Below are positions 7,376-13,978 of a DNA stretch of 24,162 nt, in pieces; the stretch's first letter is position 1, and every line of letters starts with the position of its first letter. The position numbers were made by a program, and so were the translations under genes. The notes below the pieces were generated by a model. That model was not told the origin of the DNA. It did not search any database and saw only the letters and a list, made by a program, of their open reading frames with translations. This DNA is from 4484-232 sp964486555. Lineage in GTDB: Bacteria > Thermotogota > Thermotogae > Thermotogales > Thermotogaceae. The stretch is taken from assembly GCA_964486555.1 (NCBI GenBank), contig CAZANP010000026.1:1-24162 (forward strand). Direction: 5' to 3'.

Positions 7376-7518
7376 ATTTCATTCCATGGTAACTCATCCT
7401 GATACCGGTCCTTTCTATTCCCCCTTTGAGTGGATTCCATATACCTCGCCTTTGCGATCGTCTGAAAAGAAATCGATCGTAAGATTCTCAGTTCTTTATT
7501 TCTGTGACTTTCTTCCAA
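7372..7518 (-). other. doubtful minus-strand open frame (possible gene remnant)
   Basis: A 48-codon frame runs from TTG 7518 to a TAG sharing the CTAG (7372-7375) with the stop of the plus-strand 112-aa gene; the frame stays open back to about 7560 without a start. The translation reads plausibly as protein (RSISFQTIAKARYMESTQRG) with AGA/AGG, GAA and ATC codons, but no ribosome binding site precedes the TTG. It could be the 3' remnant of a lost convergent gene or a chance frame. Confidence 0.15.
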
Positions 7519-7520
7519 AT

Positions 7521-7529
7521 TGATATACT
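7521..7529 (+). promoter_or_regulatory. extended -10 promoter candidate for the cupin gene
   Basis: TGATATACT at 7521-7529 fits the extended -10 pattern TGnTATAAT with one mismatch and lies 34 nt before the cupin start. No good -35 is found at 16-18 nt, which is acceptable for an extended -10 promoter. Confidence 0.4.
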
Positions 7530-7562
7530 GAGCTATGAGAGAAAAAATACGGGGGTGAAGAT

Positions 7563-7910
7563 ATGGTTATCAGACCAAACGATATGCGTGTGGAAAAAAG
7601 AGTGAATATGCGAGATGGGAAAGGTGAAGTGAAAATCACACATCTGTTGGAGAAGGATCTACTCAAAGGAAGAGCGCGTCTCTTTGCAAGAATAAAGATA
7701 CCACCGAACTCTTCCATAGGTCTGCATAAGCATGAAGGTGAATTCGAGATTTTCTACATCTTATCGGGAAAGGGGATGTTTCACGACAACGGAAAAGATG
7801 TACCAGTCCAGGCAGGAGATGTATGTTTCACCGATTCTGGCGAGAGTCATTCCATAGAGAACACATCTAGTGAGGATTTAGAGCTTCTTGCAGCTATAAT
7901 ACTGCTCTGA
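7563..7910 (+). CDS. small single-domain cupin protein
   Basis: This 115-aa protein starts at ATG 7563, 4 nt after GGGGGTGA. It carries both cupin motifs. Motif 1 is IGLHKHEGEFEIFYILSGKG (about 54-73), supplying His, His and Glu metal ligands. Motif 2 is VPVQAGDVCFTDSGESHSIEN (about 81-101), supplying the last His. This is a complete 2His-Glu...His metal site on a beta-barrel. Length and sequence resemble, from memory, the small Thermotoga cupin of known structure described as oxalate-decarboxylase-like. The substrate is not evident; small cupins include isomerases, dioxygenases and sugar- or metal-binding proteins. It stands alone, with its own promoter-like element and a hairpin terminator immediately after, so no pathway can be inferred. 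Confidence 0.9.
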   Translation: MVIRPNDMRVEKRVNMRDGKGEVKITHLLEKDLLKGRARLFARIKIPPNSSIGLHKHEGEFEIFYILSGKGMFHDNGKDVPVQAGDVCFTDSGESHSIENTSSEDLELLAAIILL

Positions 7911-7930
7911 GGATCTCATACTGTAAAAAC

Positions 7931-7960
7931 AACTGGCCCCTTGCGGGGCCAGTTTTGCTT
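7931..7960. terminator. bidirectional intrinsic terminator
   Basis: AACTGGCCCC (7931-7940) pairs perfectly with GGGGCCAGTT (7945-7954) around loop TTGC, giving a 10-bp GC-rich stem. On the plus strand TTTGCTTTT follows, ending the cupin transcript. On the minus strand GTTTTTAC follows, ending the tRNA-Gln transcript. Confidence 0.9.
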
Positions 7961-7968
7961 TTCAGCGT

Positions 7969-8042
7969 TGGCTGGGGCGGGTGGATTCGAACCACCGATC
8001 GCGGATCCAAAGTCCGCCGCCTTACCACTTGGCTACGCCCCA
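7969..8042 (-). tRNA. tRNA-Gln (anticodon UUG)
   Basis: The minus strand folds into a complete cloverleaf of 74 nt including an encoded CCA end. The acceptor TGGGGCG (8042-8036) pairs with CGCCCCA, the discriminator is G, and CCA is at 7971-7969. The anticodon stem GCGGA/TCCGC encloses the loop CTTTGGA, with anticodon TTG at positions 34-36. The T arm is GGTGG-TTCGAAT-CCACC, and the D loop contains AAGTGGTAAGG. It has its own promoter upstream and a terminator 9-38 nt downstream, so it is a single-gene unit. Confidence 0.96.
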
Positions 8043-8051
8043 AATCTCTCG

Positions 8052-8060
8052 TGCTATAAT
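8052..8060 (+). promoter_or_regulatory. extended -10 promoter of the 14-gene operon
   Basis: TGCTATAAT (8052-8060) is a perfect extended -10 element (TGn plus consensus TATAAT), placing the transcription start near 8067 and a leader of about 34 nt before TTG 8101. The -35 region falls inside the tRNA-Gln gene and is poor. It overlaps the -10 of the opposing tRNA promoter. Confidence 0.65.
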
Positions 8061-8087
8061 TTTATCACTGTGAAAAAAGACTTTCAA
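8059..8087 (-). promoter_or_regulatory. tRNA-Gln promoter
   Basis: Read on the minus strand, TTGAAA (8087-8082), a 17-nt spacer and TAAAAT (8064-8059) make a near-consensus sigma-A promoter, with a predicted start about 10 nt before the mature tRNA 5' end at 8042. Its -35 overlaps the ribosome binding site region of the uridine-kinase-like gene. Confidence 0.75.
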
Positions 8088-8100
8088 GGTGGTGACAGTA

Positions 8101-9774
8101 TTGGATACTATAAAGATCTCTTTCATTGAAGATGGAAAGGAAGTGATCATTAAGAAAGGAGAAAATTTACTACCTTTCGTAGAGAAATATCAGAAGTTTC
8201 ATGCTTCCAAAATAGTCGCAGCAAGATTCAACAACTTCATCGTGGAGCTTTTCAGACCTCTTGACATAGATGGTAAAGTTCGTTTTATAGATTTGTCTGA
8301 ACAGGATGGTGTTCGAATATATCAAAGAGGTTTACTTTTTGTCCTCAAAATAGCCATTAAGAAAAGATTTCCAGACTTAAAACTTCATGTTCTTCACTCA
8401 CTTGGGAAAGGACTTTATTGTGAGATCTCGAAAAAGGGAAAAACGATTAAGCTGGCAGAAGATGAAATAAGAGATCTTGAGAAAGAGATGCGAAGTATCG
8501 TTGAAAAAGACGAAAAATTCGAAAAAATAACTCTTTATAAATATCAGGCGTTCGAGATATTTAAAAAGGAGGGAATGGAGGAAAAGATAAATCTCTTTAG
8601 GTATAGGAAGAAAAAAACGATAAAGCTCTATAGGTGTGAAGGATTCTACGATTATTTATACGGTTACATGCCACCGAGTACGGGATATGTGGATATATTT
8701 GCACTCAGACCGTACGATCAGGGATTCGTCCTGGTACACCCAGATACTACCTGTCCCGATAGATTACCCGTGTACAAAGAGCTCCCCAAATTCTCTGCTA
8801 TCTTCTTAGAATATGCACGATGGCTCAAAATAATGGATATAGAGTACGTATACGATTTGAACGAGATAATAACCAAAGGCGAAAGGGCGGTTGCTAACCT
8901 GATACTTCTTGCAGAATCTCTTCACGAGAACAAGATCTCGCAGATAGCCAACGATATCGCCAGGAGAAAAGGTACGAGGTTGGTGTTAATAGCTGGACCA
9001 TCTTCTTCTGGAAAAACAACTTTTGCTAAGAGGCTATCTGTTCAGTTGATGGTGAATGGTCTGAGACCGGTTGCCATATCTCTCGATGATTACTTTCTAG
9101 ATAGGGAGAAAACACCTAGAGATGAATCTGGAAACTATGACTTCGATTCGTTGGAAGCCTTGGATGTTGATCTCTTCAATCGCAACCTTCTGGATCTATT
9201 CGAGGGAAAAGAGGTGGAAATCCCTAGGTACGATTTCAAGGTAGGAAAAAGAGTGAGAGGTAGACGCTTACGTATAGACAGAGATCAAATCGTGATAGTG
9301 GAGGGGATACACGGTTTAAACGAAAAATTGACGGAGATGATACCAAGGGAGCTCAAGTACAAGATATATGTTAGTGCTCTGACACAGCTCAACCTCGATA
9401 ACCTAAACAGAATTCCAACAACGGACACAAGGCTTATAAGGAGGATTGTAAGAGACAACAAGTTCAGAGGTTACAGTGCCTATGAGACCATAAAGATGTG
9501 GTCGAATGTTAGAAGAGGTGAAGAAAGAAACATATTCCCATATCAAGAAGAAGCGGATGTTATGTTCAATTCCGCTCTTGTTTATGAACTATCGGTTTTG
9601 AAAATATTCGCTGAACCCTTGTTGGTTCAAGTACCGGACAGCGCCCCGGAATTTACTGAAGCTTTAAGACTTTTGAAGTTGTTGGAATACTTTCTCCCTA
9701 TAACCAACATAGAGGATATACCCAGTCATTCCATATTGAGAGAATTCATTGGAAGGAGTATCTTCAAATACTGA
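8101..9774 (+). CDS. TGS / SAD-like / uridine kinase fusion protein
   Basis: This predicts 557 aa. TTG 8101 lies 5 nt after GGTGGTGA (8088-8095); the GTG at 8089 lies within that site. Residues 1-70 form a TGS domain and about 71-200 a ThrRS-type SAD domain, both alignable by eye with ThrRS encoded at 19267. All four SAD metal ligands are replaced here (Gly77, Val81, Leu186, Met190), so the editing chemistry should be lost. The C-terminal half is a uridine kinase/phosphoribulokinase-type P-loop kinase with GPSSSGKTT (299-307), SLDDYFLDRE, and VIVEGIHGL as the Walker B-like segment. Family members are called uridine kinase, but the true substrate of the fused form is uncertain. It heads a long operon and stands back to back with tRNA-Gln. 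Confidence 0.87.
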   Translation: MDTIKISFIEDGKEVIIKKGENLLPFVEKYQKFHASKIVAARFNNFIVELFRPLDIDGKVRFIDLSEQDGVRIYQRGLLFVLKIAIKKRFPDLKLHVLHSLGKGLYCEISKKGKTIKLAEDEIRDLEKEMRSIVEKDEKFEKITLYKYQAFEIFKKEGMEEKINLFRYRKKKTIKLYRCEGFYDYLYGYMPPSTGYVDIFALRPYDQGFVLVHPDTTCPDRLPVYKELPKFSAIFLEYARWLKIMDIEYVYDLNEIITKGERAVANLILLAESLHENKISQIANDIARRKGTRLVLIAGPSSSGKTTFAKRLSVQLMVNGLRPVAISLDDYFLDREKTPRDESGNYDFDSLEALDVDLFNRNLLDLFEGKEVEIPRYDFKVGKRVRGRRLRIDRDQIVIVEGIHGLNEKLTEMIPRELKYKIYVSALTQLNLDNLNRIPTTDTRLIRRIVRDNKFRGYSAYETIKMWSNVRRGEERNIFPYQEEADVMFNSALVYELSVLKIFAEPLLVQVPDSAPEFTEALRLLKLLEYFLPITNIEDIPSHSILREFIGRSIFKY

Positions 9775-9787
9775 AGAGGTGTTGAAT

Positions 9788-10675
9788 TTGAAGACTTTAA
9801 CAGCACTTTTGATAGTGTTCTCACTTTCGCTGTGTTCTGCTTTAACCCTCAACGCAGGAAAAAATCTGAATTTTGAAGAAATCCTTGAAATCCTGATAGA
9901 TCTTTCGAATGTTCTAAACATAGAGCCTCCCTCTACTAACACAATAGGTAGTTTCGTATACATAGCGTGGGGAGATCACATAGTTTCAAAAATAAAAGGA
10001 GGCGATCTGTACGTTCTAGACAACGAACCTTTTGAAGGAGGAATTCCAACAGAGGATCTATTGAAAAAATTGAAGATACCGTATCACACACGAGATAATG
10101 AAATCATAGTTCCCGATACGATTATCAAAAGCATCGAAATGATAGGACGAAGTTTGGTAGTGGAATACACAGGAAAAGGTTCTTTCGACTTTGAAATGAC
10201 GAACGATGGCATCGTATTGATATCAATAGGGGAAGTGTTCTTCAATGGGAACGTCTATGGATCAGGAAAAACGTTTGGAAATTTTCCCGTTAAAGGATTT
10301 AAAATCGATAGTATCCATAGGGAAAAGGGAAAGGTTATAGTGAACTTCAAGGAAAGTGGTATAAGAACTATCAAAATAAGACCGATTAATGAACGAATCG
10401 ACCCTTTTGATCCCAATTTGACGATTCTGGTTGGATATGGAGATGGTAGGATCATCTTCAGAAACTTCGCACCGGATTTTAAAGGAGTTGATTGGAAAGT
10501 CTACAGCGAGACCAAAAAGATCGTTTATGAACTGGCAAGAGAGCTTGGATACCTTGTTGAGGAATGTCCGGTTTATAAACTTCCAATAGGTGTTCCCTGC
10601 TTCATAGTTCTTATAAAAAAGCCGGATGATTTGAAGTTGCTTAACGAATATTTAAAGGAGTTGCTGAAAGAATGA
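9788..10675 (+). CDS. exported protein of unknown function, 295 aa
   Basis: I do not recognise a named family. TTG 9788 lies 5 nt after an AGAGGTGT site and gives a clean N-terminal signal peptide (MKTLTALLIVFSLSLCSA); the Cys near residue 16 is not in a good lipobox, so cleavage by signal peptidase I is more likely. The mature part is rich in short beta-strand-like segments (LVVEYTGKGSFDFEMTNDG; KGKVIVNFKESGIRTIKIRP), consistent with a periplasmic beta domain. A C-terminal alpha/beta part follows (YSETKKIVYELARELGYLVEE). It overlaps the next gene by 4 nt (ATGA). That gene encodes a GerMN-like exported protein, so the two probably act together at the envelope. Confidence 0.7.
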   Translation: MKTLTALLIVFSLSLCSALTLNAGKNLNFEEILEILIDLSNVLNIEPPSTNTIGSFVYIAWGDHIVSKIKGGDLYVLDNEPFEGGIPTEDLLKKLKIPYHTRDNEIIVPDTIIKSIEMIGRSLVVEYTGKGSFDFEMTNDGIVLISIGEVFFNGNVYGSGKTFGNFPVKGFKIDSIHREKGKVIVNFKESGIRTIKIRPINERIDPFDPNLTILVGYGDGRIIFRNFAPDFKGVDWKVYSETKKIVYELARELGYLVEECPVYKLPIGVPCFIVLIKKPDDLKLLNEYLKELLKE

Positions 10676-11130
10676 GATGGAAACTCTTACTACTTCTTCT
10701 GATTCCCATCGATCTACTGGCGATGAAGCTCATGATATGTTACATCGATCCAGTTAGCCTCAACCCTGTTTTGAAGACAGTGGAAGTGGAAGGTGACAAT
10801 TTCATCTTAAAACTCTTCGACATCTTAGCTTCTCCTCCTCAAGATCTAATGAGTTTCGTTCCCAAAGGAGTTCTGAGGGCTTACTTCATAGTGGATGATA
10901 TTATGATTCTAGATTTAGATGAGGAAAAGTTGAAAAATATGGATTTTCTCTCGGAAAGGTACTTTATTCATACAGTTCTTTACACCATATTTAACAACCT
11001 GAAAACAGTGAACGAGGTCTACTTCACGATAAATGGAGAGAGAAGAAGAGTTTTGGCAAACTATGTAGACATTAGATACGGTTTTCCAAGGAGGATTTGG
11101 GAAGAATGGCCTGTAAAGAGGATGAAGTAG
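10672..11130 (+). CDS. exported GerMN-domain-like protein
   Basis: This is a 152-aa protein with a signal peptide or anchor (MRWKLLLLLLIPIDLLA). The part from about residue 65 to 135 resembles the GerMN domain of sporulation and cell-envelope proteins: GVLRAYFIVDDIMILDLDEE (strand pair), SERYFIHTVLYTIFNNLKTV (helix) and VNEVYFTINGERRRVL (the strand with the conserved G-[EK]-x-R-type turn). GerMN domains are small extracytoplasmic modules found with amidases and lipoproteins; Thermotogales do not sporulate, so an envelope role is likely. It shares ATGA with the preceding exported protein and its stop TAG shares a base with the start GTG of the next gene. Confidence 0.6.
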   Translation: MRWKLLLLLLIPIDLLAMKLMICYIDPVSLNPVLKTVEVEGDNFILKLFDILASPPQDLMSFVPKGVLRAYFIVDDIMILDLDEEKLKNMDFLSERYFIHTVLYTIFNNLKTVNEVYFTINGERRRVLANYVDIRYGFPRRIWEEWPVKRMK

Positions 11131-11894
11131 TGAAGGAGGGTGAAAGGATACTCTTGATTATGGAAGATGGTTCAGAGTTTTTAGTTCGTCTCAAAAAGGG
11201 GATGAAGTTTGGGACGCATCTTGGTGTTTTGAATTTTGATGAGCTCATTGGAAAAAGGTATGGATCGTTTTTCCTGACTTCCAAGGGAAAGAAAGTATAC
11301 GTGATAAAACCAGGTATGGTTGAAAATATTATGAAGATGAAAAGGAGAACACAGATAGTCTATCCTAAAGATATGGGATACATACTTTTGAAGATGGACG
11401 TGAAAGAAGGGGATAGAGTAATCGATGTTGGTGTTGGAAGTGGTGCGATGTGTGGAGCCATCGCAAGATTGGTTGGAAAGACAGGTAAGGTTTACGGATA
11501 TGACAGAAGAGAAGATTTCTTGAAGCTAGCGGAGAGCAATCTCAGGGAATGGGGATTATACGACAGGGTGATCCTGAAAAATAAGGATATAGAAGAAGGG
11601 TTCGATGAAAAAAATGTTGATGCTTTATTCTTGGATGTCCCGAATCCCTGGGATTACATCGATAAGTGTTGGGAAGCTTTAAAAGGTGGTGGAAGGCTGG
11701 CTATAGTGTGTCCAACGACTAATCAAGTTCAAGAAGTTCTCAGGATTCTTTCCAACAGCTCTTTCATAAATGTGGAAGTTTGGGAAAGTCTGTTCAGAAT
11801 GTACAAACCTGTCCATGAAAGACTTCGACCAGTAGATAGGATGGTGGCCCATACAGCTTATATGATATTCGCTATAAAGGTTCTTGAGAGATGA
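11130..11894 (+). CDS. trmI: tRNA (adenine-58-N1)-methyltransferase
   Basis: This is a 254-aa SAM-dependent methyltransferase that makes m1A58 in the T loop of tRNA, normally as a tetramer. GTG 11130 is preceded by GAGGATGA and gives an N-terminus matching the remembered Thermotoga homologue (KxGxRxLL...EDxSEFLV). There is an N-terminal small beta domain (1-60), then a TrmI-specific linker with MKRRTQIVYPKD. The Rossmann motif I is IDVGVGSG (98-105), then YDRREDFLKLAE as the acidic motif II, DALFLDVPNPW as motif IV, and the C-terminal family signature RPVDRMVAHTAYMIFA. It sits between exported-protein genes inside the operon, with no sign of disruption. An ATG at 11097 would overlap the upstream gene and add 11 atypical residues. 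Confidence 0.95.
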   Translation: MKEGERILLIMEDGSEFLVRLKKGMKFGTHLGVLNFDELIGKRYGSFFLTSKGKKVYVIKPGMVENIMKMKRRTQIVYPKDMGYILLKMDVKEGDRVIDVGVGSGAMCGAIARLVGKTGKVYGYDRREDFLKLAESNLREWGLYDRVILKNKDIEEGFDEKNVDALFLDVPNPWDYIDKCWEALKGGGRLAIVCPTTNQVQEVLRILSNSSFINVEVWESLFRMYKPVHERLRPVDRMVAHTAYMIFAIKVLER

Positions 11895-11908
11895 AAGGAG
11901 GGTTCCTT

Positions 11909-13123
11909 ATGAGAAAAAAGAGAGGATTCATTCAGTTCGTTGCCATTTCCTTGGTGGTGACTATATTGAGTCTATTCCTTAGTGCTTCAAAAGCGGATGA
12001 TGTGAGAAAATCTTTGACTCCATTCTATGAGGCTCTTCAGTACATGCTCAATTATTACTACGAAAGAGATACCATCGATTTGGACAAATTGATAGATTTT
12101 GCCATCGATGGTCTGACGAAAGGATTGGGAGACGACTTCTCCTATTATCATTCTGCTGAAGAAATGGAAGAGGAAAGAATAGAAATGGGAGGAGAATATG
12201 GAGGACTTGGTATAGAAGTAACTTATGACAGAGAATACAAAGCGGTTAAAGTGATAGCACCTATGTACGGAACACCAGCTTGGAGAGCCGGTTTGAAATC
12301 AGGTGATTTGATTGTCAAAATAGATGGGCAAGCTGTTAACAAAATGACTTACATGGAAGCTGTGAGGAAACTGAGAGGAAAACCTGGGACCAAGGTCAAA
12401 ATAGAGGTTATAAGAAAGGGAGTGGATGAACCTTTAGTTTTTGAGATAGTTAGAGAGAAGATAGTGCTCGTACCTGTCAAGTATTCCATTCTGGAAACAC
12501 CTAAGGGAAGAATGGGATACGTTAAGATCACGAGATTCATATCCACGACCTCTGAAGAAACGAAGAAAGCATTGAAAGATATATTTGAGACAGGTGTAAA
12601 GGGAATCATCCTGGATTTGAGAGACAATCCAGGAGGCCTTTTAACCTCTGCCATAGAAGTTGCGAGTTTCTTCATAGATAAAGGTGTTATCGTGAAGGTT
12701 AAAAACACGTATGGTGTGGAAGATGTTTATGAGACTTTGGGAAACGACTTTCCTAACGTTCCAATGGTTGTCCTTGTGAATGAAGGATCCGCCTCTGCAT
12801 CCGAAATAGTGACGGGCGCTCTTAAGGATCATGGTATAGCTAAAGTTGTTGGAAAGAAAACTTTTGGTAAAGGGTCCGTGCAAACTGGATTTCCTCTCAG
12901 CAATGGAGGAGTACTTTACCTGACAACAGCCCATTACATGACCCCTTCTGGGAAGGATATACACAAAATCGGTATAAAACCAGATGTGATAGTGAAAGAA
13001 GAGGCAGAAAGACCTCACGAGATGGATGTAGAGGAATACACAAAAGCGAAGATACATGTTGATCCTGAAAAGGATCCCGTGCTCAAAAAGGGTTTAGAGG
13101 TACTCTTGGAGATGATTGAATGA
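11909..13123 (+). CDS. S41-family C-terminal processing protease (CtpA-like)
   Basis: This is a 404-aa secreted or membrane-anchored serine protease. ATG 11909 is chosen because GGAGGGTT (11897-11904) lies just upstream and partly overlaps the alternative ATG at 11891. An uncleaved or cleaved signal segment spans about residues 8-28. A PDZ domain occupies about 85-170 (GGLGIEVTYDREYKAVKVIA; AGLKSGDLIVKIDGQAV). The catalytic S41 domain has Ser296 in GSASASEI and Lys321 in TFGKGSVQ, the 25-residue Ser-Lys spacing of the family. The C-terminal PDVIVKEE region is present. It trims C-termini of, or degrades, periplasmic proteins. It is encoded 14 nt after trmI and 1 nt before the next gene, in the envelope part of the operon. 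Confidence 0.94.
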   Translation: MRKKRGFIQFVAISLVVTILSLFLSASKADDVRKSLTPFYEALQYMLNYYYERDTIDLDKLIDFAIDGLTKGLGDDFSYYHSAEEMEEERIEMGGEYGGLGIEVTYDREYKAVKVIAPMYGTPAWRAGLKSGDLIVKIDGQAVNKMTYMEAVRKLRGKPGTKVKIEVIRKGVDEPLVFEIVREKIVLVPVKYSILETPKGRMGYVKITRFISTTSEETKKALKDIFETGVKGIILDLRDNPGGLLTSAIEVASFFIDKGVIVKVKNTYGVEDVYETLGNDFPNVPMVVLVNEGSASASEIVTGALKDHGIAKVVGKKTFGKGSVQTGFPLSNGGVLYLTTAHYMTPSGKDIHKIGIKPDVIVKEEAERPHEMDVEEYTKAKIHVDPEKDPVLKKGLEVLLEMIE

Positions 13124-13124
13124 T

Positions 13125-13538
13125 ATGACCAGATACGGTTTTTTGATACTTATAACGTTTCTAGCCTTGTTTATAGGACTTGTGAGCATCTTGTGGAAAG
13201 CAGAGGGGAAAATCGTTGTAAATGAAGTTCTTCCTTCCCCAAAGGTGATGTTGATTAACCCCATTGGACCTGTTCTGAAGAAATATCATCAACAGATGGA
13301 AAAGCAGTTGATAGTGAAAAGAATTCTAGAGGAAGTGGAAAATGTTGAATACAGTCTTCGGTGGTCCGCTTTTCTAACCACAGATGATGATTCCTTTGAA
13401 AAGATGCTCTACGAGTTGAAAAAGGAAACGGGAGAATCACCGGAAATCCGTGAGAAAGTGTACCTTGATGGAACGATCGTCAAATATTGTAGTCTCAAAG
13501 GAATTCTGTTCGTTCTGAAGAAGGTGAAAACAAGATGA
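13125..13538 (+). CDS. single-pass membrane-anchored protein, unknown function
   Basis: This predicts 137 aa from ATG 13125; GGAGATGA (13108-13115) lies 9 nt upstream, and a TTG at 13116 abuts the site and is less likely. One N-terminal transmembrane helix (about 5-24, FLILITFLALFIGLVSILW) is followed by about 110 soluble residues that are mostly helical and charged, ending with a strand-rich tail (VYLDGTIVKYCSLKGILFVLKKV). No catalytic motif is visible. It has a 4-nt overlap with the next membrane-protein gene and precedes the RND exporter, so it may belong to an envelope complex with those two. No family recognised. Confidence 0.62.
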   Translation: MTRYGFLILITFLALFIGLVSILWKAEGKIVVNEVLPSPKVMLINPIGPVLKKYHQQMEKQLIVKRILEEVENVEYSLRWSAFLTTDDDSFEKMLYELKKETGESPEIREKVYLDGTIVKYCSLKGILFVLKKVKTR

Positions 13539-13978
13539 TGGCATTGATAGATGCCTGCAGATGCGATGAATCCCTCAGAAAGTATTCTTTTTCGATACCT
13601 ATAATAGCCTTTTTGACTGGCACGATTGGATTGTGGGATGTACTGAGTAGGATCTTCGTGTCTGTGAGAATATCCAACATGTTGCTTTTCTACTTTGTGG
13701 TGTATTTGATCTACATATTCGGACTGGTCGGACTTCAAAAGGCTATTTTTTCGAACGTGGATACAAGTGCTTTCCTCATATCTTACGGTCCTTATGTCGT
13801 CCTCCCTTTATGGTACAGACTGACAGACAGTATCGCAGTGTCCCTGATAATATGCTTTTCTCATTCCTTGGTGTGCTTTAGGAGATGTTGGGGAAGGAAA
13901 GAATCTGCTGTCTACTTCATAAGAGGGGGGGCTTTAATCTTTATACTATGGAAATTGAAAGAGTTGGGCTTAAAATAG
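13535..13978 (+). CDS. polytopic membrane protein, unknown function
   Basis: This is a 147-aa protein starting at ATG 13535 (ATG 13538 is possible), overlapping the previous stop; AAGGTGAA lies about 7 nt upstream. Four or five hydrophobic segments are visible: IIAFLTGTIGLWDVLSRI, MLLFYFVVYLIYIFGLVGL, FLISYGPYVVLPLWY, SIAVSLIICFSHSLVCF and a last GGALIFILWKL. The overall look is distantly like small YIP1-type membrane proteins, but I would not assign it. The last 31 nt overlap the RND gene in another frame, and a run of seven G (13925-13931) lies near the end. Confidence 0.62.
   Translation: MMALIDACRCDESLRKYSFSIPIIAFLTGTIGLWDVLSRIFVSVRISNMLLFYFVVYLIYIFGLVGLQKAIFSNVDTSAFLISYGPYVVLPLWYRLTDSIAVSLIICFSHSLVCFRRCWGRKESAVYFIRGGALIFILWKLKELGLK

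Noticed and set aside
7454..7480. Two CGATCG hexamers flanking 14 bases as a regulator site
   Set aside because: CGATCG is a self-complementary hexamer expected by chance at this frequency; there is no wider symmetry and the position relative to the cupin promoter is not informative.
7941..8129. Small plus-strand open frame of 62 codons over the tRNA
   Set aside because: It runs antisense through the terminator hairpin and the tRNA-Gln gene, so it is a shadow of RNA-gene sequence.
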